A stretch of 64,000 nt of DNA from Sphingobium lactosutens DS20. Lineage in GTDB: Bacteria > Pseudomonadota > Alphaproteobacteria > Sphingomonadales > Sphingomonadaceae. The translations under genes were made by a program, and so were the position numbers. The notes beneath the pieces were generated by a model, which saw only the letters and a list, made by a program, of their open reading frames with translations, ran no database searches and was not told the origin of the DNA. The stretch is from NCBI RefSeq assembly GCF_000445105.1, contig NZ_ATDP01000075.1, positions 1 to 64,000 of the forward strand. The letters are read 5' to 3'. Each line of letters starts with the position of its first letter. Position 1 is the first letter of the stretch. This document shows, piece by piece, positions 51,743 through 61,133 of the stretch.

Positions 51743-51813
51743 CCTGCCGCCCGCGGCAAGTTGGAGGGGAGGGAGGAGTGGGAGGTGCTTTTAGTAGGAT
51801 TTAGGAATTTGAC

Positions 51814-53382
51814 ATGGCTCGTCCCCGCAAACCCAAAGTTCAATCGCCTGCCCGGGGCCGCCCGGTCGGAGGTGAAAAAGCTGTCCTCTATGCTCGCGTC
51901 TCCACTGCGGAGCAGGAGAAGGAAGGCTTCTCGATCGACGCCCAGGTTGCTCTGATCCGGGAGTATGCCGAACGCATGGGGTTCGTCATCGCCGGCCAGT
52001 ATGTAGATGTGGAGACAGCCAAAAAGACCGGCCGAATGCAGTTCGAGGCGATGCTGAAATACCTTCGGGGCCATCCCGGGGTCCGCCACCTGCTGGTGGA
52101 GAAGACGGATCGGCTTTATCGGAACATCAAGGATTGGGTGACGCTCGATGGGTTCGACATCGAACTGCATCTCGTCAAAGAAGGAACGGTCCTCTCCCGC
52201 GACTCGCGGTCGTCCGAAAAGTTTATGCATGGTATCAAGGTCCTCATGGCCAAGAACTATGTCGACAACCTGTCGGAGGAGGCTCGTAAGGGCATGCTAG
52301 AGAAGGCGAAGCAGGGCATCTGGCCTTCGCAGGCTCCGCTTGGCTACCTCAATGTCGTCGGTCCACATGGGAAGAAAATAATAGTCCCCGACCCCGAGCT
52401 TGGCCCCATCGTACAGCGCGTTTTCGAATGGTTTGAAACCGGTGATTATGCGCTGAAGGAGGTCACCCAGAAAGCCAGAGACGCGGGTCTCAGATATCGT
52501 CGGAGCCAGCGACCGGTCGGGAACAGCACAATCCACTATATGCTCCGAAACCGGCTTTATGCCGGCGCTTTCGAGTGGGCTGGCCGCTTGTACCAAGGCA
52601 CTCACGATCCCTTGGTGACTCGTGAGACCTGGGAGAACGTGCAGGAGGTTCTCGACGGGCGTAGCGCGAGCAATGTCCGCGCCGAGGCTTTGCGTTTCGC
52701 ATTCACCGGCCTCATCACCTGTGGGCACTGCGGATGCGCCGTCGTTGCCCAGATGCAACGTGGACGGTACATTTATTACCATTGCTCGGGCTTCAAGCAG
52801 AAGTGTCCTGAAAAATATGTTCGTGAAGAGGCCCTGGCTTTAGCCTTCTCGGAGCAACTTGCCCGGCTGCGCATGGATGACGAGATTTTCTCACTGATCG
52901 AACGCGCGATTCGCGAATCGCATTCCGACAAGAGTCGGGAGCGAGTTGAGACAATCGCCCGTTTGCGCCTCGAAGCGGACCGATTGCAGGAACGTCTCGA
53001 CAAGCTCTACATCGATCATCTCGATGGCCGGATCACGGCCGACATGCACGACCGAATGTCTGCAACCTGGCGCGAGGAACGGGCAGGGTGCCAGCGCCGG
53101 ATCGACGTGCTGCATAATGCCGAAGATGCATATGTCGAAGACGGGATCGCGTTGCTCAATCTCGGTCGGAAGGCTCACGCAACCTTCAGCTTACAGTCTC
53201 CAAGCAGCAAAAACTCGGCTTTGAATCTGTTGGTTTTGAACAGCACGTGGGCGAACGGCCAACTGCACGTCACCTTTCGCGAACCGTTTGATATGCTTGA
53301 AGAAATTGGATCCGGAAATCCGCCCACCGAGCCCCCGACTGGGTCGGGTGGCTCGGGCGTTTCAAGTTGGCTCCCCGAGTAG
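51814..53382 (+). CDS. Large serine recombinase (ICE integrase)
   Basis: 522-residue recombinase. The resolvase domain has Arg28 and nucleophile Ser30 in 'VLYARVSTAEQEKEGFSIDAQ', 'VEKTDRLYRNIKDW' and the E-helix. A recombinase domain ('GLRYRRSQRPVGNSTIHYMLRNRLYAG'), a zinc ribbon ('ITCGHCGCAVVAQ...YHCSGFKQKCPEKYV') and a coiled coil follow. It reads into the tRNA-Asn gene; its last codons (W-L-P-E-stop, 53368-53382) are tRNA 3'-end bases. This marks the right ICE end and suggests the gene's end is rebuilt at integration. Confidence 0.88.
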   Translation: MARPRKPKVQSPARGRPVGGEKAVLYARVSTAEQEKEGFSIDAQVALIREYAERMGFVIAGQYVDVETAKKTGRMQFEAMLKYLRGHPGVRHLLVEKTDRLYRNIKDWVTLDGFDIELHLVKEGTVLSRDSRSSEKFMHGIKVLMAKNYVDNLSEEARKGMLEKAKQGIWPSQAPLGYLNVVGPHGKKIIVPDPELGPIVQRVFEWFETGDYALKEVTQKARDAGLRYRRSQRPVGNSTIHYMLRNRLYAGAFEWAGRLYQGTHDPLVTRETWENVQEVLDGRSASNVRAEALRFAFTGLITCGHCGCAVVAQMQRGRYIYYHCSGFKQKCPEKYVREEALALAFSEQLARLRMDDEIFSLIERAIRESHSDKSRERVETIARLRLEADRLQERLDKLYIDHLDGRITADMHDRMSATWREERAGCQRRIDVLHNAEDAYVEDGIALLNLGRKAHATFSLQSPSSKNSALNLLVLNSTWANGQLHVTFREPFDMLEEIGSGNPPTEPPTGSGGSGVSSWLPE

Positions 53383-53442
53383 GATTCGAACCTACGGCCA
53401 TTCGATTAACAGTCGAATGCTCTACCGCTGAGCTATCGGGGA
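53368..53442 (-). tRNA. tRNA-Asn (GTT)
   Basis: 75 bases on the minus strand: acceptor TCCCCGA pairs with TCGGGGA, D-loop 'AGCTCAGCGGTAGAGC', anticodon arm ATTCGACTGTTAATCGAAT with GTT, T-arm 'GTAGGTTCGAATCCTAC', discriminator G and an encoded CCA (53368-53370). The 3' end faces the ICE, the usual position for integration, and overlaps the recombinase 3' end. Confidence 0.97.
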
Positions 53443-53535
53443 GCAACCCGGCTTTCGCTGGGCAGGCCGCGCCTATAGCAGCGCCTTTCCGGCGATGGCA
53501 AGCGTCAAATTGTCGAAAAATCCTGGCCGGGCGCG

Positions 53536-54312
53536 TCAGGCGATGAACTGTTCCGCGGCGATCCGGTCATCAAGCGTGTGTTCGGGATCAAACAGCAGGG
53601 TGAGCGGTGTCGTCCGGTCGATTCGAACCTCCACCTGCGCCACATCGCGCACCTCCCGCTGGTCGGCGACGGCGCTCACTGGGCGCTTGACGGGATTGAG
53701 GACGGCGAAGCGGATTCGCGTTGCTTCGGGAAGGATTGCGCCACGCCAGCGTCGCGGGCGAAAGGGGCTGATCGGCGTCAGCGCCACCAGTGCCGATCCC
53801 AGCGGCAAAATGGGGCCATGCGCCGACAGATTATAGGCGGTCGAACCGGCCGGGGTCGCGACCAGCACCCCGTCGCACACCAGTTCGGGCAGGACCATCC
53901 GGCCATTGACTTCCACTTCCAGTTTCGCGGTCTGGCGGGTTTCGCGCAGCAGCGACACTTCGTTGATGGCGGGAATGGAGAATTGCTCGCCGTCGACCGT
54001 GTCCACCGTCATGCGCAGCGGGTTGACCTTGAAACTCTTGGCCTTGGCAAGCCGTTGGTCCAGACCGTCGAGCCGCCATTCGTTCATCAGGAAGCCGACA
54101 GTGCCAAGGTTCATGCCGAATATCGGCAGGATTCGCCGCGCCTCCAGCATCGCATGCAGGGTCTGGAGCATGAAGCCATCGCCGCCCAGCGCCACCACCA
54201 TGTCCGCCGCCTCGATCGGGGCAAAGTCGTATACGGCGCGCAGCCTTTCTTCCGCCGCTCGGGCCGCCGGGGTTGGAGACGCGACAAGGGCGCGCCGGAT
54301 GTCGCCGCTCAT
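53536..54312 (-). CDS. nadK: NAD kinase
   Basis: 258-residue ATP-NAD kinase that makes NADP. 'VVALGGDGFMLQTLH' is the GGDG motif, 'NEVSLLRE' the NE-D region and 'VATPAGSTAYNLSAHGPILPLGS' the glycine-rich binding segment. The start overlaps moaA's stop as ATGA, so the two are probably coupled. Length is normal for proteobacterial NadK. Chromosomal housekeeping gene just beyond the ICE. Confidence 0.93.
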   Translation of the reverse strand: MSGDIRRALVASPTPAARAAEERLRAVYDFAPIEAADMVVALGGDGFMLQTLHAMLEARRILPIFGMNLGTVGFLMNEWRLDGLDQRLAKAKSFKVNPLRMTVDTVDGEQFSIPAINEVSLLRETRQTAKLEVEVNGRMVLPELVCDGVLVATPAGSTAYNLSAHGPILPLGSALVALTPISPFRPRRWRGAILPEATRIRFAVLNPVKRPVSAVADQREVRDVAQVEVRIDRTTPLTLLFDPEHTLDDRIAAEQFIA

Positions 54313-55319
54313 CCGCCAGTCACGCTCATATGGCGACGCGTGGCGGCGGGCGCATTTGCGCCGATGCGAAAATCATGGGCGGCAGGCTTCAGGCGCAGCG
54401 CCCGGTCGACGAGCGGTTGCACCGCGTCCAGACCGCCTTCGCGAAGGGCTGCCTTGAAATCGACATGATCCTCATGCCCCAGGCACATGAAAATCTTGCC
54501 TTCGCAGGTCATGCGGATGCGATTGCAGTCCGCACAGAAATTACGGGTGAGGGGGGTGATGAGTCCCAACCGCACGCGCATCCCCTCCACCGCATGATAA
54601 CGCGATGGGCCGCCGGTGCGATGCGCAATGGGCGTGAGGGGGTGAACAGCCGCGATATCGTCCACAACTTGCGTCAGCGGAAGATAATGATCGGTCCGGT
54701 CTTCCCCCGTGTCGCCAAGCGGCATGGTTTCGATGAGGCTGAGGTCGAAACCCTGGCTGTCGCACCAGCGCAGCATCGGCAGGATTTCATCGTCATTGAT
54801 GCCTTTGAGCGCCACCATGTTGATCTTGACGGCAAGGCCGGCCGCGCGCGCTGCGTTTAGCCCGGCAAACACCCGGCCAATGTCGCCGCCGCGCGTCACG
54901 TCGGCAAAGCGGGCTGGATCGAGACTGTCCAGGCTGACATTGACGCGGCGGACGCCGGCGTCGAACAGGTCCTGCGCGTAAACATCCAGCCGGGTCGCGT
55001 TGGTGGTGAGCGTCAGTTCATCCAGACCGTTGCCCAGATGGCGACCGATCCGCCGCACGAGTTCGCCAATGTCGCGCCGGACCAGTGGCTCGCCGCCCGT
55101 CAGCCGGATTTTCGTGATGCCGCGCGCGATGAAGAGATCGGCCAGGAGGGCAATCTCCTCCAGGCTCAGGACCTGATCCTTGGGCAGAAATTGCATCCGT
55201 TCGGACATGCAATAGCGGCAGCGCAAATCGCAGCGATCCGTCACCGAAATCCGCAAATAGCTGATCCGGCGGCCCAAGGCGTCAACCAGTGGCGCGGAGG
55301 AGGAGGTGGCGATGGCCAT
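54309..55319 (-). CDS. moaA: GTP 3',8-cyclase MoaA
   Basis: 336-residue radical-SAM enzyme, first step of molybdenum cofactor synthesis. The SAM cluster motif is 'CDLRCRYC', the second cluster 'FCADCNRIRMTCEGKIFMC', and the C-terminal 'VTGG' keeps the functional di-glycine. Full length. Paired with nadK by overlap. Confidence 0.95.
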   Translation of the reverse strand: MAIATSSSAPLVDALGRRISYLRISVTDRCDLRCRYCMSERMQFLPKDQVLSLEEIALLADLFIARGITKIRLTGGEPLVRRDIGELVRRIGRHLGNGLDELTLTTNATRLDVYAQDLFDAGVRRVNVSLDSLDPARFADVTRGGDIGRVFAGLNAARAAGLAVKINMVALKGINDDEILPMLRWCDSQGFDLSLIETMPLGDTGEDRTDHYLPLTQVVDDIAAVHPLTPIAHRTGGPSRYHAVEGMRVRLGLITPLTRNFCADCNRIRMTCEGKIFMCLGHEDHVDFKAALREGGLDAVQPLVDRALRLKPAAHDFRIGANAPAATRRHMSVTGG

Positions 55320-55412
55320 GGGATATAGCTAGGCGATGGCCATGGCCCGTGCAAGCGCCCCGGTTGCAGCAACGCAAACGGGTCGGTAACGCCTTGCTGA
55401 TAGGACGGCGCG

Positions 55413-57449
55413 ATGCGCGGCGTCGGGGAGATACAGATAGTGGGCGGGGACGCCGCATCGGCGACACAGCATAGTCTTTTCATCCTTTCGCTGGGCGACC
55501 GAGACGGTTTGTCGCAGGCAGCGCAGGCGATTGGGTGGCGCAGCATCGGCGCGCGCCGCGCCCGCGATGCGCCACAGCGTTTCCTGAGAAGCGAGGCGCA
55601 GGTTGCGCTCATCGATTTGCGCCGGGAAGCGGACGTCGACGCATTGCTGGCGCCCTTGGTGCCCGCGATGGAAGCCGGCGGCGGGGCGCTGGTCGTGTTG
55701 CTTGATCGGGGCGAGGAAGCGCGGGTGCCTGGGCTGCTGGCGGCAGGCGCCACGCATTTCCTGCTGGCCCCGTTCAGCGCCGATGAACTGCGCGCGGTCC
55801 TGCTGTCGGCGCAGCGCCTGGTCGAACGGCTGGGTGGGGAGCAGGGCGCGCGCCATCGGGCGCAGCGGATTCGCCGGGGTGACGCCCTCTATTGGCAATT
55901 GGGCAGCGACGGCCTGTTGCGCCTGAGCGACGCGCTGGCGCGGCATCTGGCGCTGGATGCACCGATGCTGGCACCGGCCGCACTGGTGCGGCATTTGCCG
56001 CGCGCCGAGCGCGCGGGCGTGCTGGCGGCGCTGCGGGCGATGGCGCGCACCGGCCGCCCTGCATCGCTGGCGCACGGATTGCCCGATCGGCCAGGCGATC
56101 GGCTGGTTCATCATCTGCGTATGGAAGAGGGGCATCTTGCCGCCGATGTCGAATGGCTCTCCGACCAGCATGAGCGGGACAGCAGCAGCCGGGACTATCT
56201 GACCGGCTTGCGATCACGACAGGCGGCGCTTGAGTGGCTGGACCGTCGGACAGGGCTGCCGACCACGATCCTGCTGCTGTCGATCAGCCAGTTCGAACGG
56301 ATGAATGCGGCCTATGGACAGGTGGTGGGCGACGCGCTGCTTGGCCGGATCGCGCGGCGGATCGAGCGCATGGTCGATGATGTCGCGCCCGGTGCCATGG
56401 TGGCGCGGATTGCCGGAACCGAATTTCTCGTCGGCCTTGTCGGCGAACAGGGTAGCGGCGACCGGGCGACATTTCTGGCGCGCCAGCTAATCGGTGCAAT
56501 CGGGCGACCGTTCAGCGCGGGCGATCACCTCATTCGCCTGATCGCGCGATGCGGTATCGCACAAGCGCGCGGCGAGGACGATGCGACGCATCTGCTGCGG
56601 CGGGCCGGCATGGCGCTGGCCGATGCACGGCAGGCGGGCGGTGAGGGCATTCGCATCCTAGCGGCGGAGAAACAGAGTCGGCAGGTCGATCCCGACCGGT
56701 TGGAAACCGACTTGCGCCTGGCGCTGGATCGGGGCGAAATCGGCATCGTGTTCCAGCCACAATATCCGGTAGGGTCGGAGATCATCAGCGGCGTCGAGGC
56801 GCTGGCGCGCTGGAACCACCCCCATTATGGCCCGCTGGGCGCCGGCATCCTGTTCGCGACGGCCGAACGATCCGATTATATGCTGCCGCTGTCCGCCCAT
56901 ATCCTGGGTGAGGCCCTGCGGCAGGCGTCGGCCTGGCCGCGCGCCTTGTCCGACCTGCGGCTATCCATCAATGTCACAGCCGCCGATATCGCTCAGCCGC
57001 AATTCATGCCTGACCTGCTCGATACGGTCGATCGCAGCGGATTTCCGCGGTCGCGGCTGACGGTGGAAATAACCGAAAGCGGGCTGATCCACGATGTCGA
57101 TGCGGCGGCCTCGCTTTTGCGCGCGTTGCGCAAGGAAGGGCTTGCGGTCGCGATCGATGATTTTGGCACGGGCTATTCCAGTCTGGCCTATCTCAAATCC
57201 CTGCCACTCGATTATCTCAAGATCGACAGCGGCCTGGCGCAGGATATTGCCGGCACCGCGCGGGACAGGATCATCGTGCGGGGCATCATCCACATGGCCA
57301 AGTCGCTGGGGCTCAAGGTCATCGCCGAGGGCGTGGAGACCGAGGAGCAACTGGACCTGCTGGCGCGCGAGGGGTGCGATTATTATCAGGGGTTTCTGCG
57401 ATCGGCGGGCATTTCTTCAGCCGAACTGGTGGCGCTGGTGCTCGCATAA
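55413..57449 (+). CDS. Cyclic-di-GMP phosphodiesterase with receiver-like, degenerate GGDEF and EAL domains
   Basis: 678-residue soluble protein. The first ~140 residues look like a receiver or degenerate receiver. The GGDEF signature is replaced by 'AGTEF', so cyclase activity is unlikely. The EAL domain is complete: 'FQPQYPV', 'GVEALARWNHP', 'SINVTAADI', 'VEITESG', 'IDDFGTGYSSLAYLK', 'IAEGVET'. It should cleave c-di-GMP, with the GGDEF part as a possible GTP sensor. No membrane segment is seen. Confidence 0.85.
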   Translation: MRGVGEIQIVGGDAASATQHSLFILSLGDRDGLSQAAQAIGWRSIGARRARDAPQRFLRSEAQVALIDLRREADVDALLAPLVPAMEAGGGALVVLLDRGEEARVPGLLAAGATHFLLAPFSADELRAVLLSAQRLVERLGGEQGARHRAQRIRRGDALYWQLGSDGLLRLSDALARHLALDAPMLAPAALVRHLPRAERAGVLAALRAMARTGRPASLAHGLPDRPGDRLVHHLRMEEGHLAADVEWLSDQHERDSSSRDYLTGLRSRQAALEWLDRRTGLPTTILLLSISQFERMNAAYGQVVGDALLGRIARRIERMVDDVAPGAMVARIAGTEFLVGLVGEQGSGDRATFLARQLIGAIGRPFSAGDHLIRLIARCGIAQARGEDDATHLLRRAGMALADARQAGGEGIRILAAEKQSRQVDPDRLETDLRLALDRGEIGIVFQPQYPVGSEIISGVEALARWNHPHYGPLGAGILFATAERSDYMLPLSAHILGEALRQASAWPRALSDLRLSINVTAADIAQPQFMPDLLDTVDRSGFPRSRLTVEITESGLIHDVDAAASLLRALRKEGLAVAIDDFGTGYSSLAYLKSLPLDYLKIDSGLAQDIAGTARDRIIVRGIIHMAKSLGLKVIAEGVETEEQLDLLAREGCDYYQGFLRSAGISSAELVALVLA

Positions 57450-57483
57450 GGAAAAGGCGCAGGATTGCTCCCGCGCCTTTTCC
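57450..57483. terminator. Bidirectional terminator between the EAL gene and metK
   Basis: Perfect 11-bp arms GGAAAAGGCGC (57450-57460) and GCGCCTTTTCC (57473-57483) with a 12-base loop, between convergent genes. A/T-runs inside the stem serve as a partial U-run in either direction. Confidence 0.75.
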
Positions 57484-57510
57484 CTGTCTGCCCTTCAGGC
57501 GAGCGCCGAG

Positions 57511-58716
57511 TTACAGAGCGGCCTTGAGCTTGTCGACCAGATCGGTCTTCTCCCAGGGAAAGAAGTCGCCTTCGGGCTTGCGGCCGAAATGGCCATAAGC
57601 AGCGGTCGGCTGGTAGATAGGCTTGTTGAGGCCCAGATGGGTGCGGATGCCGCGCGGGGTCAGACCCCCCAGTTCCTTGAGCGACTTGATTGCATCCTCG
57701 ATCCGGTCGTCGCCCACCGTGCCGGTGCCGTGCGTGTCAACGTAGAGAGACAGCGGTTCGGCGACGCCGATCGCATAGGCAATCTGGATGGTGCAACGCT
57801 GGGCAAGACCCGCGGCGACGACATTCTTGGCGAGATAGCGCGTGATATAGGCGGCCGAGCGGTCGACCTTGGTCGGATCCTTGCCGCTGAAAGCGCCGCC
57901 GCCATGGGGAGACGCGCCGCCATAGGTGTCGACGATGATCTTGCGACCGGTAAGACCCGCATCGCCATCCGGCCCGCCAATTTCGAAGCTGCCGGTCGGG
58001 TTGATGTGGTAGACGGTTTCGTCCGAAAGCAGATCGGCGGGAATGACCTTTGCCACCACGCCTTTCACATAGGCCTTGAGTTCGGCTTCCTTGTCGCCCT
58101 GGTCATAGCCCTTGGCATGCTGGGTCGACACGACGACGGCGGTGCAGGCGACCGGCTTGCTGCCTTCATACCGCAATGTAACCTGGCTCTTGGCGTCGGG
58201 TTCCAGAAAGGGCGCGGCCTTCGAATGGCGGTCGGCCGCCATCGTTTCCAGAATCTTGTGGCTATAATACAGGGTGGCGGGCATCAGGTCGGGCGTATCA
58301 TTGGCGGCATAGCCGAACATGATTCCCTGATCGCCTGCGCCTTCATCCTTGTTGCCGCTGGCATCGACGCCCTGCGCGATATGGGCGCTCTGGGCATGAA
58401 GATTATTTTCAAAGCGCAGCGTTTCCCAATGGAAACCGTCCTGCTCATAACCGATGCGCTTCACCGTTTCGCGGACGGTGCGTTCAATCTCTTCCTGCGC
58501 GCCGGGCGCCCATGCGCCATTTTCATAGACGCCCTTGCAACGGATTTCGCCGGCCAGAACCACAAGCTGCGTCGTCGTGAGCGTTTCGCAGGCGATGCGC
58601 GCTTCGGGGTCCTTGGACAGGAACAGGTCGACGATGGCGTCCGAAATCTGGTCGGCGACCTTGTCGGGATGGCCTTCCGATACGGATTCGGACGTGAAGA
58701 GGTAGTTTGAACGCAT
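57511..58716 (-). CDS. metK: S-adenosylmethionine synthetase
   Basis: 401-residue enzyme that makes SAM from Met and ATP. Family signatures: '[22 protein letters not shown]' at the N-terminus, '[12 protein letters not shown]' in the middle and the P-loop-like '[19 protein letters not shown]'. Full length. Likely controlled by the palindrome 30 bases upstream. Confidence 0.95.
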   Translation of the reverse strand: MRSNYLFTSESVSEGHPDKVADQISDAIVDLFLSKDPEARIACETLTTTQLVVLAGEIRCKGVYENGAWAPGAQEEIERTVRETVKRIGYEQDGFHWETLRFENNLHAQSAHIAQGVDASGNKDEGAGDQGIMFGYAANDTPDLMPATLYYSHKILETMAADRHSKAAPFLEPDAKSQVTLRYEGSKPVACTAVVVSTQHAKGYDQGDKEAELKAYVKGVVAKVIPADLLSDETVYHINPTGSFEIGGPDGDAGLTGRKIIVDTYGGASPHGGGAFSGKDPTKVDRSAAYITRYLAKNVVAAGLAQRCTIQIAYAIGVAEPLSLYVDTHGTGTVGDDRIEDAIKSLKELGGLTPRGIRTHLGLNKPIYQPTAAYGHFGRKPEGDFFPWEKTDLVDKLKAAL

Positions 58717-58746
58717 GGTTGCTCCAGTCTGATGCTGTGTCTGCGT

Positions 58747-58762
58747 ATAAAGAAATCTTTAT
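58747..58762. promoter_or_regulatory. Palindromic operator upstream of metK
   Basis: ATAAAGA-AA-TCTTTAT, seven-base perfect arms with a two-base centre, begins 30 bases upstream of the metK ATG. This fits an ArsR-type dimer such as the SAH-responsive repressor SahR, which controls SAM-cycle genes in Proteobacteria. The identity of the regulator is inference. I see no recognisable SAM riboswitch in the short leader. Confidence 0.6.
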
Positions 58763-58776
58763 GTGCAGCGGGTGCC

Positions 58777-60333
58777 TTAGCGGCTGCGGCGTCGGGTTGC
58801 AACGGCGGCGGCGGCAAGCCCCAGGGCGAACAGCGCCGGAAGAACATTGCCGAAGCGGGCAAAAGGCGTGGGCGAAAGCGCCGGCGGCAGGCCGCTATCA
58901 AGATAACCCGCGCGATTCGGGGCGATGGACCGGACGATCTGCCCACGCGCGTCGATGATGGCCGATACGCCCGTGGGTGTCGACCGGATGATCGGCATGC
59001 CTTCTTCCAGTGCGCGCAACCGGGCCTGGGCCAGATGCTGGACCGGCCCCCAACTGCCGAACCAAGCGTCATTGGACGGGTTGAACAGGAAGGCGGGTCG
59101 GTTGGCCCGGTCGATCACCTGGCCCGAAAAGATGATTTCGTAGCAAATCTGGACCCCCATCTTCAGCGATGGCCGGCCCAGGGTGGCGGGCAGGGTAAGA
59201 CTCTGCGGGCCGGGGCCGGGCCAGAAATCCGCGTCGCCGGGCACTAGGCGGGACAGGCCGATGGGTTCTAGGATGTTCCGCATGGGCAGATATTCGCCAT
59301 AGGGGACGAGATGCGCCTTGGAATAGCGCCCGGCAATCGTCGCCTGCGGCGTCACGATCCAAACGCTGTTGTTGGCGCCGGTCAGTTTGCTCACTGGAAC
59401 GCCATTCTCCTCGACCGTTTTGAAATAGACCTTGTCCCCGCCGGTCAGCAGCAGGTCGCCCGGTCCCAACAGGCCCGCGAGCCGCGCGCGCCAGTCCGGT
59501 TCCATGTCGAGATAGGCGGGAATGGCGGCTTCGGGCCAGAAGATGAGGCGCGGCGCGGGGCGCGGTTCGCCCGACAAGGCGCGGAGTTTGGCGAAGTTGC
59601 GATATTCGGCCTCGACCGAATATTTTTCCTCCTGCCCGATATTGGGCTGAACCACCCGAACGCGCGGCGCGCCTGCTGGGATTGGCGGAGCAGGGGCGAT
59701 CCAGCCGACAAGGGCGATGAGCGCGATCGGCGCGGCGATCACGCCGGCGAGCCGCGCCTGCCCATGAACGGCGAACATCAGCGCGCCTGCCGCCAATATC
59801 ACCAGCGCGCCAAGGCCATAGGTGCCGATCACGGTCGCCGCGATGCCCGCGCCGGTTGGCAGCAGGATGACGCCAAGCGGGTTCCAGGCAAAGCCGGTGA
59901 AAAGCGTCGCGCGCAGAAATTCCGTGACGATCCAGCAGGCCGCGAGGACGAACAGCGACGCAAGTGGGGGCAGCGCGAACCGGCGCGCGATCCACCAATT
60001 GGCCAGGACCGCCAGTCCGGGGTAAACCGCGAGATAAAGCGAGAGAAGCACCACCGCGCCATAGCCGAACCAGTGCGGCATCGAGTCCTGAAAGGTGAAG
60101 GCGTGCGCGATCCAGTTGAGGCCAAGGGTGAAATGCCCCACGCCAAACAGCCAGCCATAAAAGAAGGCAGCGCGGCGATCGGAGGCTTTGCCGATCAGGA
60201 TGATGAGCGCCGCCAGGCAGACCAGCGTTACCGGCCAGAGGTTGAGCGGCGCAAATCCGGTCGCGGACAAAAGACCCGCCAGCAGCGCTGCGACCCTTGG
60301 GTGACGGTCAAAGGCGGCCTGGACTTGGATCAT
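58777..60333 (-). CDS. lnt: Apolipoprotein N-acyltransferase
   Basis: 518-residue inner-membrane enzyme that adds the third acyl chain to lipoproteins. Several N-terminal membrane helices are followed by a nitrilase-fold domain with Glu in 'IFWPEAAIPAY', Lys in 'GGDKVYFK' and Cys in 'MGVQICYEIIF'. The ATG at 60333 precedes the first helix; codons upstream are non-coding. Confidence 0.92.
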   Translation of the reverse strand: MIQVQAAFDRHPRVAALLAGLLSATGFAPLNLWPVTLVCLAALIILIGKASDRRAAFFYGWLFGVGHFTLGLNWIAHAFTFQDSMPHWFGYGAVVLLSLYLAVYPGLAVLANWWIARRFALPPLASLFVLAACWIVTEFLRATLFTGFAWNPLGVILLPTGAGIAATVIGTYGLGALVILAAGALMFAVHGQARLAGVIAAPIALIALVGWIAPAPPIPAGAPRVRVVQPNIGQEEKYSVEAEYRNFAKLRALSGEPRPAPRLIFWPEAAIPAYLDMEPDWRARLAGLLGPGDLLLTGGDKVYFKTVEENGVPVSKLTGANNSVWIVTPQATIAGRYSKAHLVPYGEYLPMRNILEPIGLSRLVPGDADFWPGPGPQSLTLPATLGRPSLKMGVQICYEIIFSGQVIDRANRPAFLFNPSNDAWFGSWGPVQHLAQARLRALEEGMPIIRSTPTGVSAIIDARGQIVRSIAPNRAGYLDSGLPPALSPTPFARFGNVLPALFALGLAAAAVATRRRSR

Positions 60334-60338
60334 GGCGA

Positions 60339-60974
60339 TCAGCGAACCGTATCTATGGTCGCGCCGGAACATAGGTCGCTTTTGCCCTGCGATCCCGACA
60401 GGGCCGACACCGCCAGAAAGCCGCCAACGATCAGCAGCAGGAAGGCGGCGGACAGCAGCGCCAGATATTTCTCGATGAACGCCTTGATCGGGCGGCCGAA
60501 TTTCCAGAACAGGATGCCGACCAGCATGAACTGGAAACCGCGGCTCAGAATGCTGGCCCACAGGAAGGTGAAGAGCGGCAGGCCGATGAAACCGGCGGTG
60601 ATGGTGATCAGTTTGAAGGGGATGGGCGTCGCGCCCTTGATCAGGATGATCTCCGCTCCATAGTCCCGCAAATAACAGGCCGCGACCGGGAACTTCTCAG
60701 CCAGGCCCAGCGCGGTGAGAATCTGGGTGCCGATCGTTTCGTAGAGAAAGTAACCGATCGCATAGCCAAACAGCCCGCCCAGCACCGACGCGATGGTGCA
60801 GATGAGGCCGAACCGGATCGCCCGTTCCGGCCGGGCCAGGCACATCAGCCCCAGCAATGGATGCGGCGGGATCGGGAAGAAGCTGGATTCCATGAAGCTG
60901 ACGGCGAACAGCCAGCGTTCGGCGTGGCGGTGCGCGGCCTTGGCCAGCGTCCATTGATAGAGCCTGTTGAGCAT
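60339..60974 (-). CDS. YqaA-family (DedA-like) membrane protein
   Basis: 211-residue VTT-domain protein with about four membrane segments: 'ESSFFPIPPHPLLGLMCLARPERA', 'CTIASVLGGLFGYAIGYFLYE', 'IKGATPIPFKLITITAGF' and 'AFLLLIVGGFLAVSAL'. The Glu and the 'GATPIP' re-entrant motif match SNARE-associated/DedA-type proteins. Probably involved in membrane lipid handling. Six bases upstream of lnt, so likely cotranscribed. Confidence 0.85.
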   Translation of the reverse strand: MLNRLYQWTLAKAAHRHAERWLFAVSFMESSFFPIPPHPLLGLMCLARPERAIRFGLICTIASVLGGLFGYAIGYFLYETIGTQILTALGLAEKFPVAACYLRDYGAEIILIKGATPIPFKLITITAGFIGLPLFTFLWASILSRGFQFMLVGILFWKFGRPIKAFIEKYLALLSAAFLLLIVGGFLAVSALSGSQGKSDLCSGATIDTVR

Positions 60975-61133
60975 CGCGCGCGACCTAGCGGAGAAGCCGC
61001 CGCGCTGCCAGCGCTTTCGCCGGCTTCGTCATGTTGCAGGACCGACTGGTCGGCTGTCGCAAGCGACGGCGTTGACGCCGCCGCGCCGTCTGGGCAAGAC
61101 CGGCTTCCCTTGTCGTCTGTTTGGTCCGCGCGT

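Noticed and set aside
53610-53621. ATTCGAACCT inside nadK as a possible second attachment site
   Set aside because: Only about 11 bases match the tRNA T-arm, it lies within a conserved coding region on the chromosome side, and no element boundary is visible there.
58717-58776. SAM riboswitch before metK
   Set aside because: The leader is only about 60 bases and shows a protein-operator-like palindrome, not a recognisable SAM-II or SAM/SAH riboswitch core.
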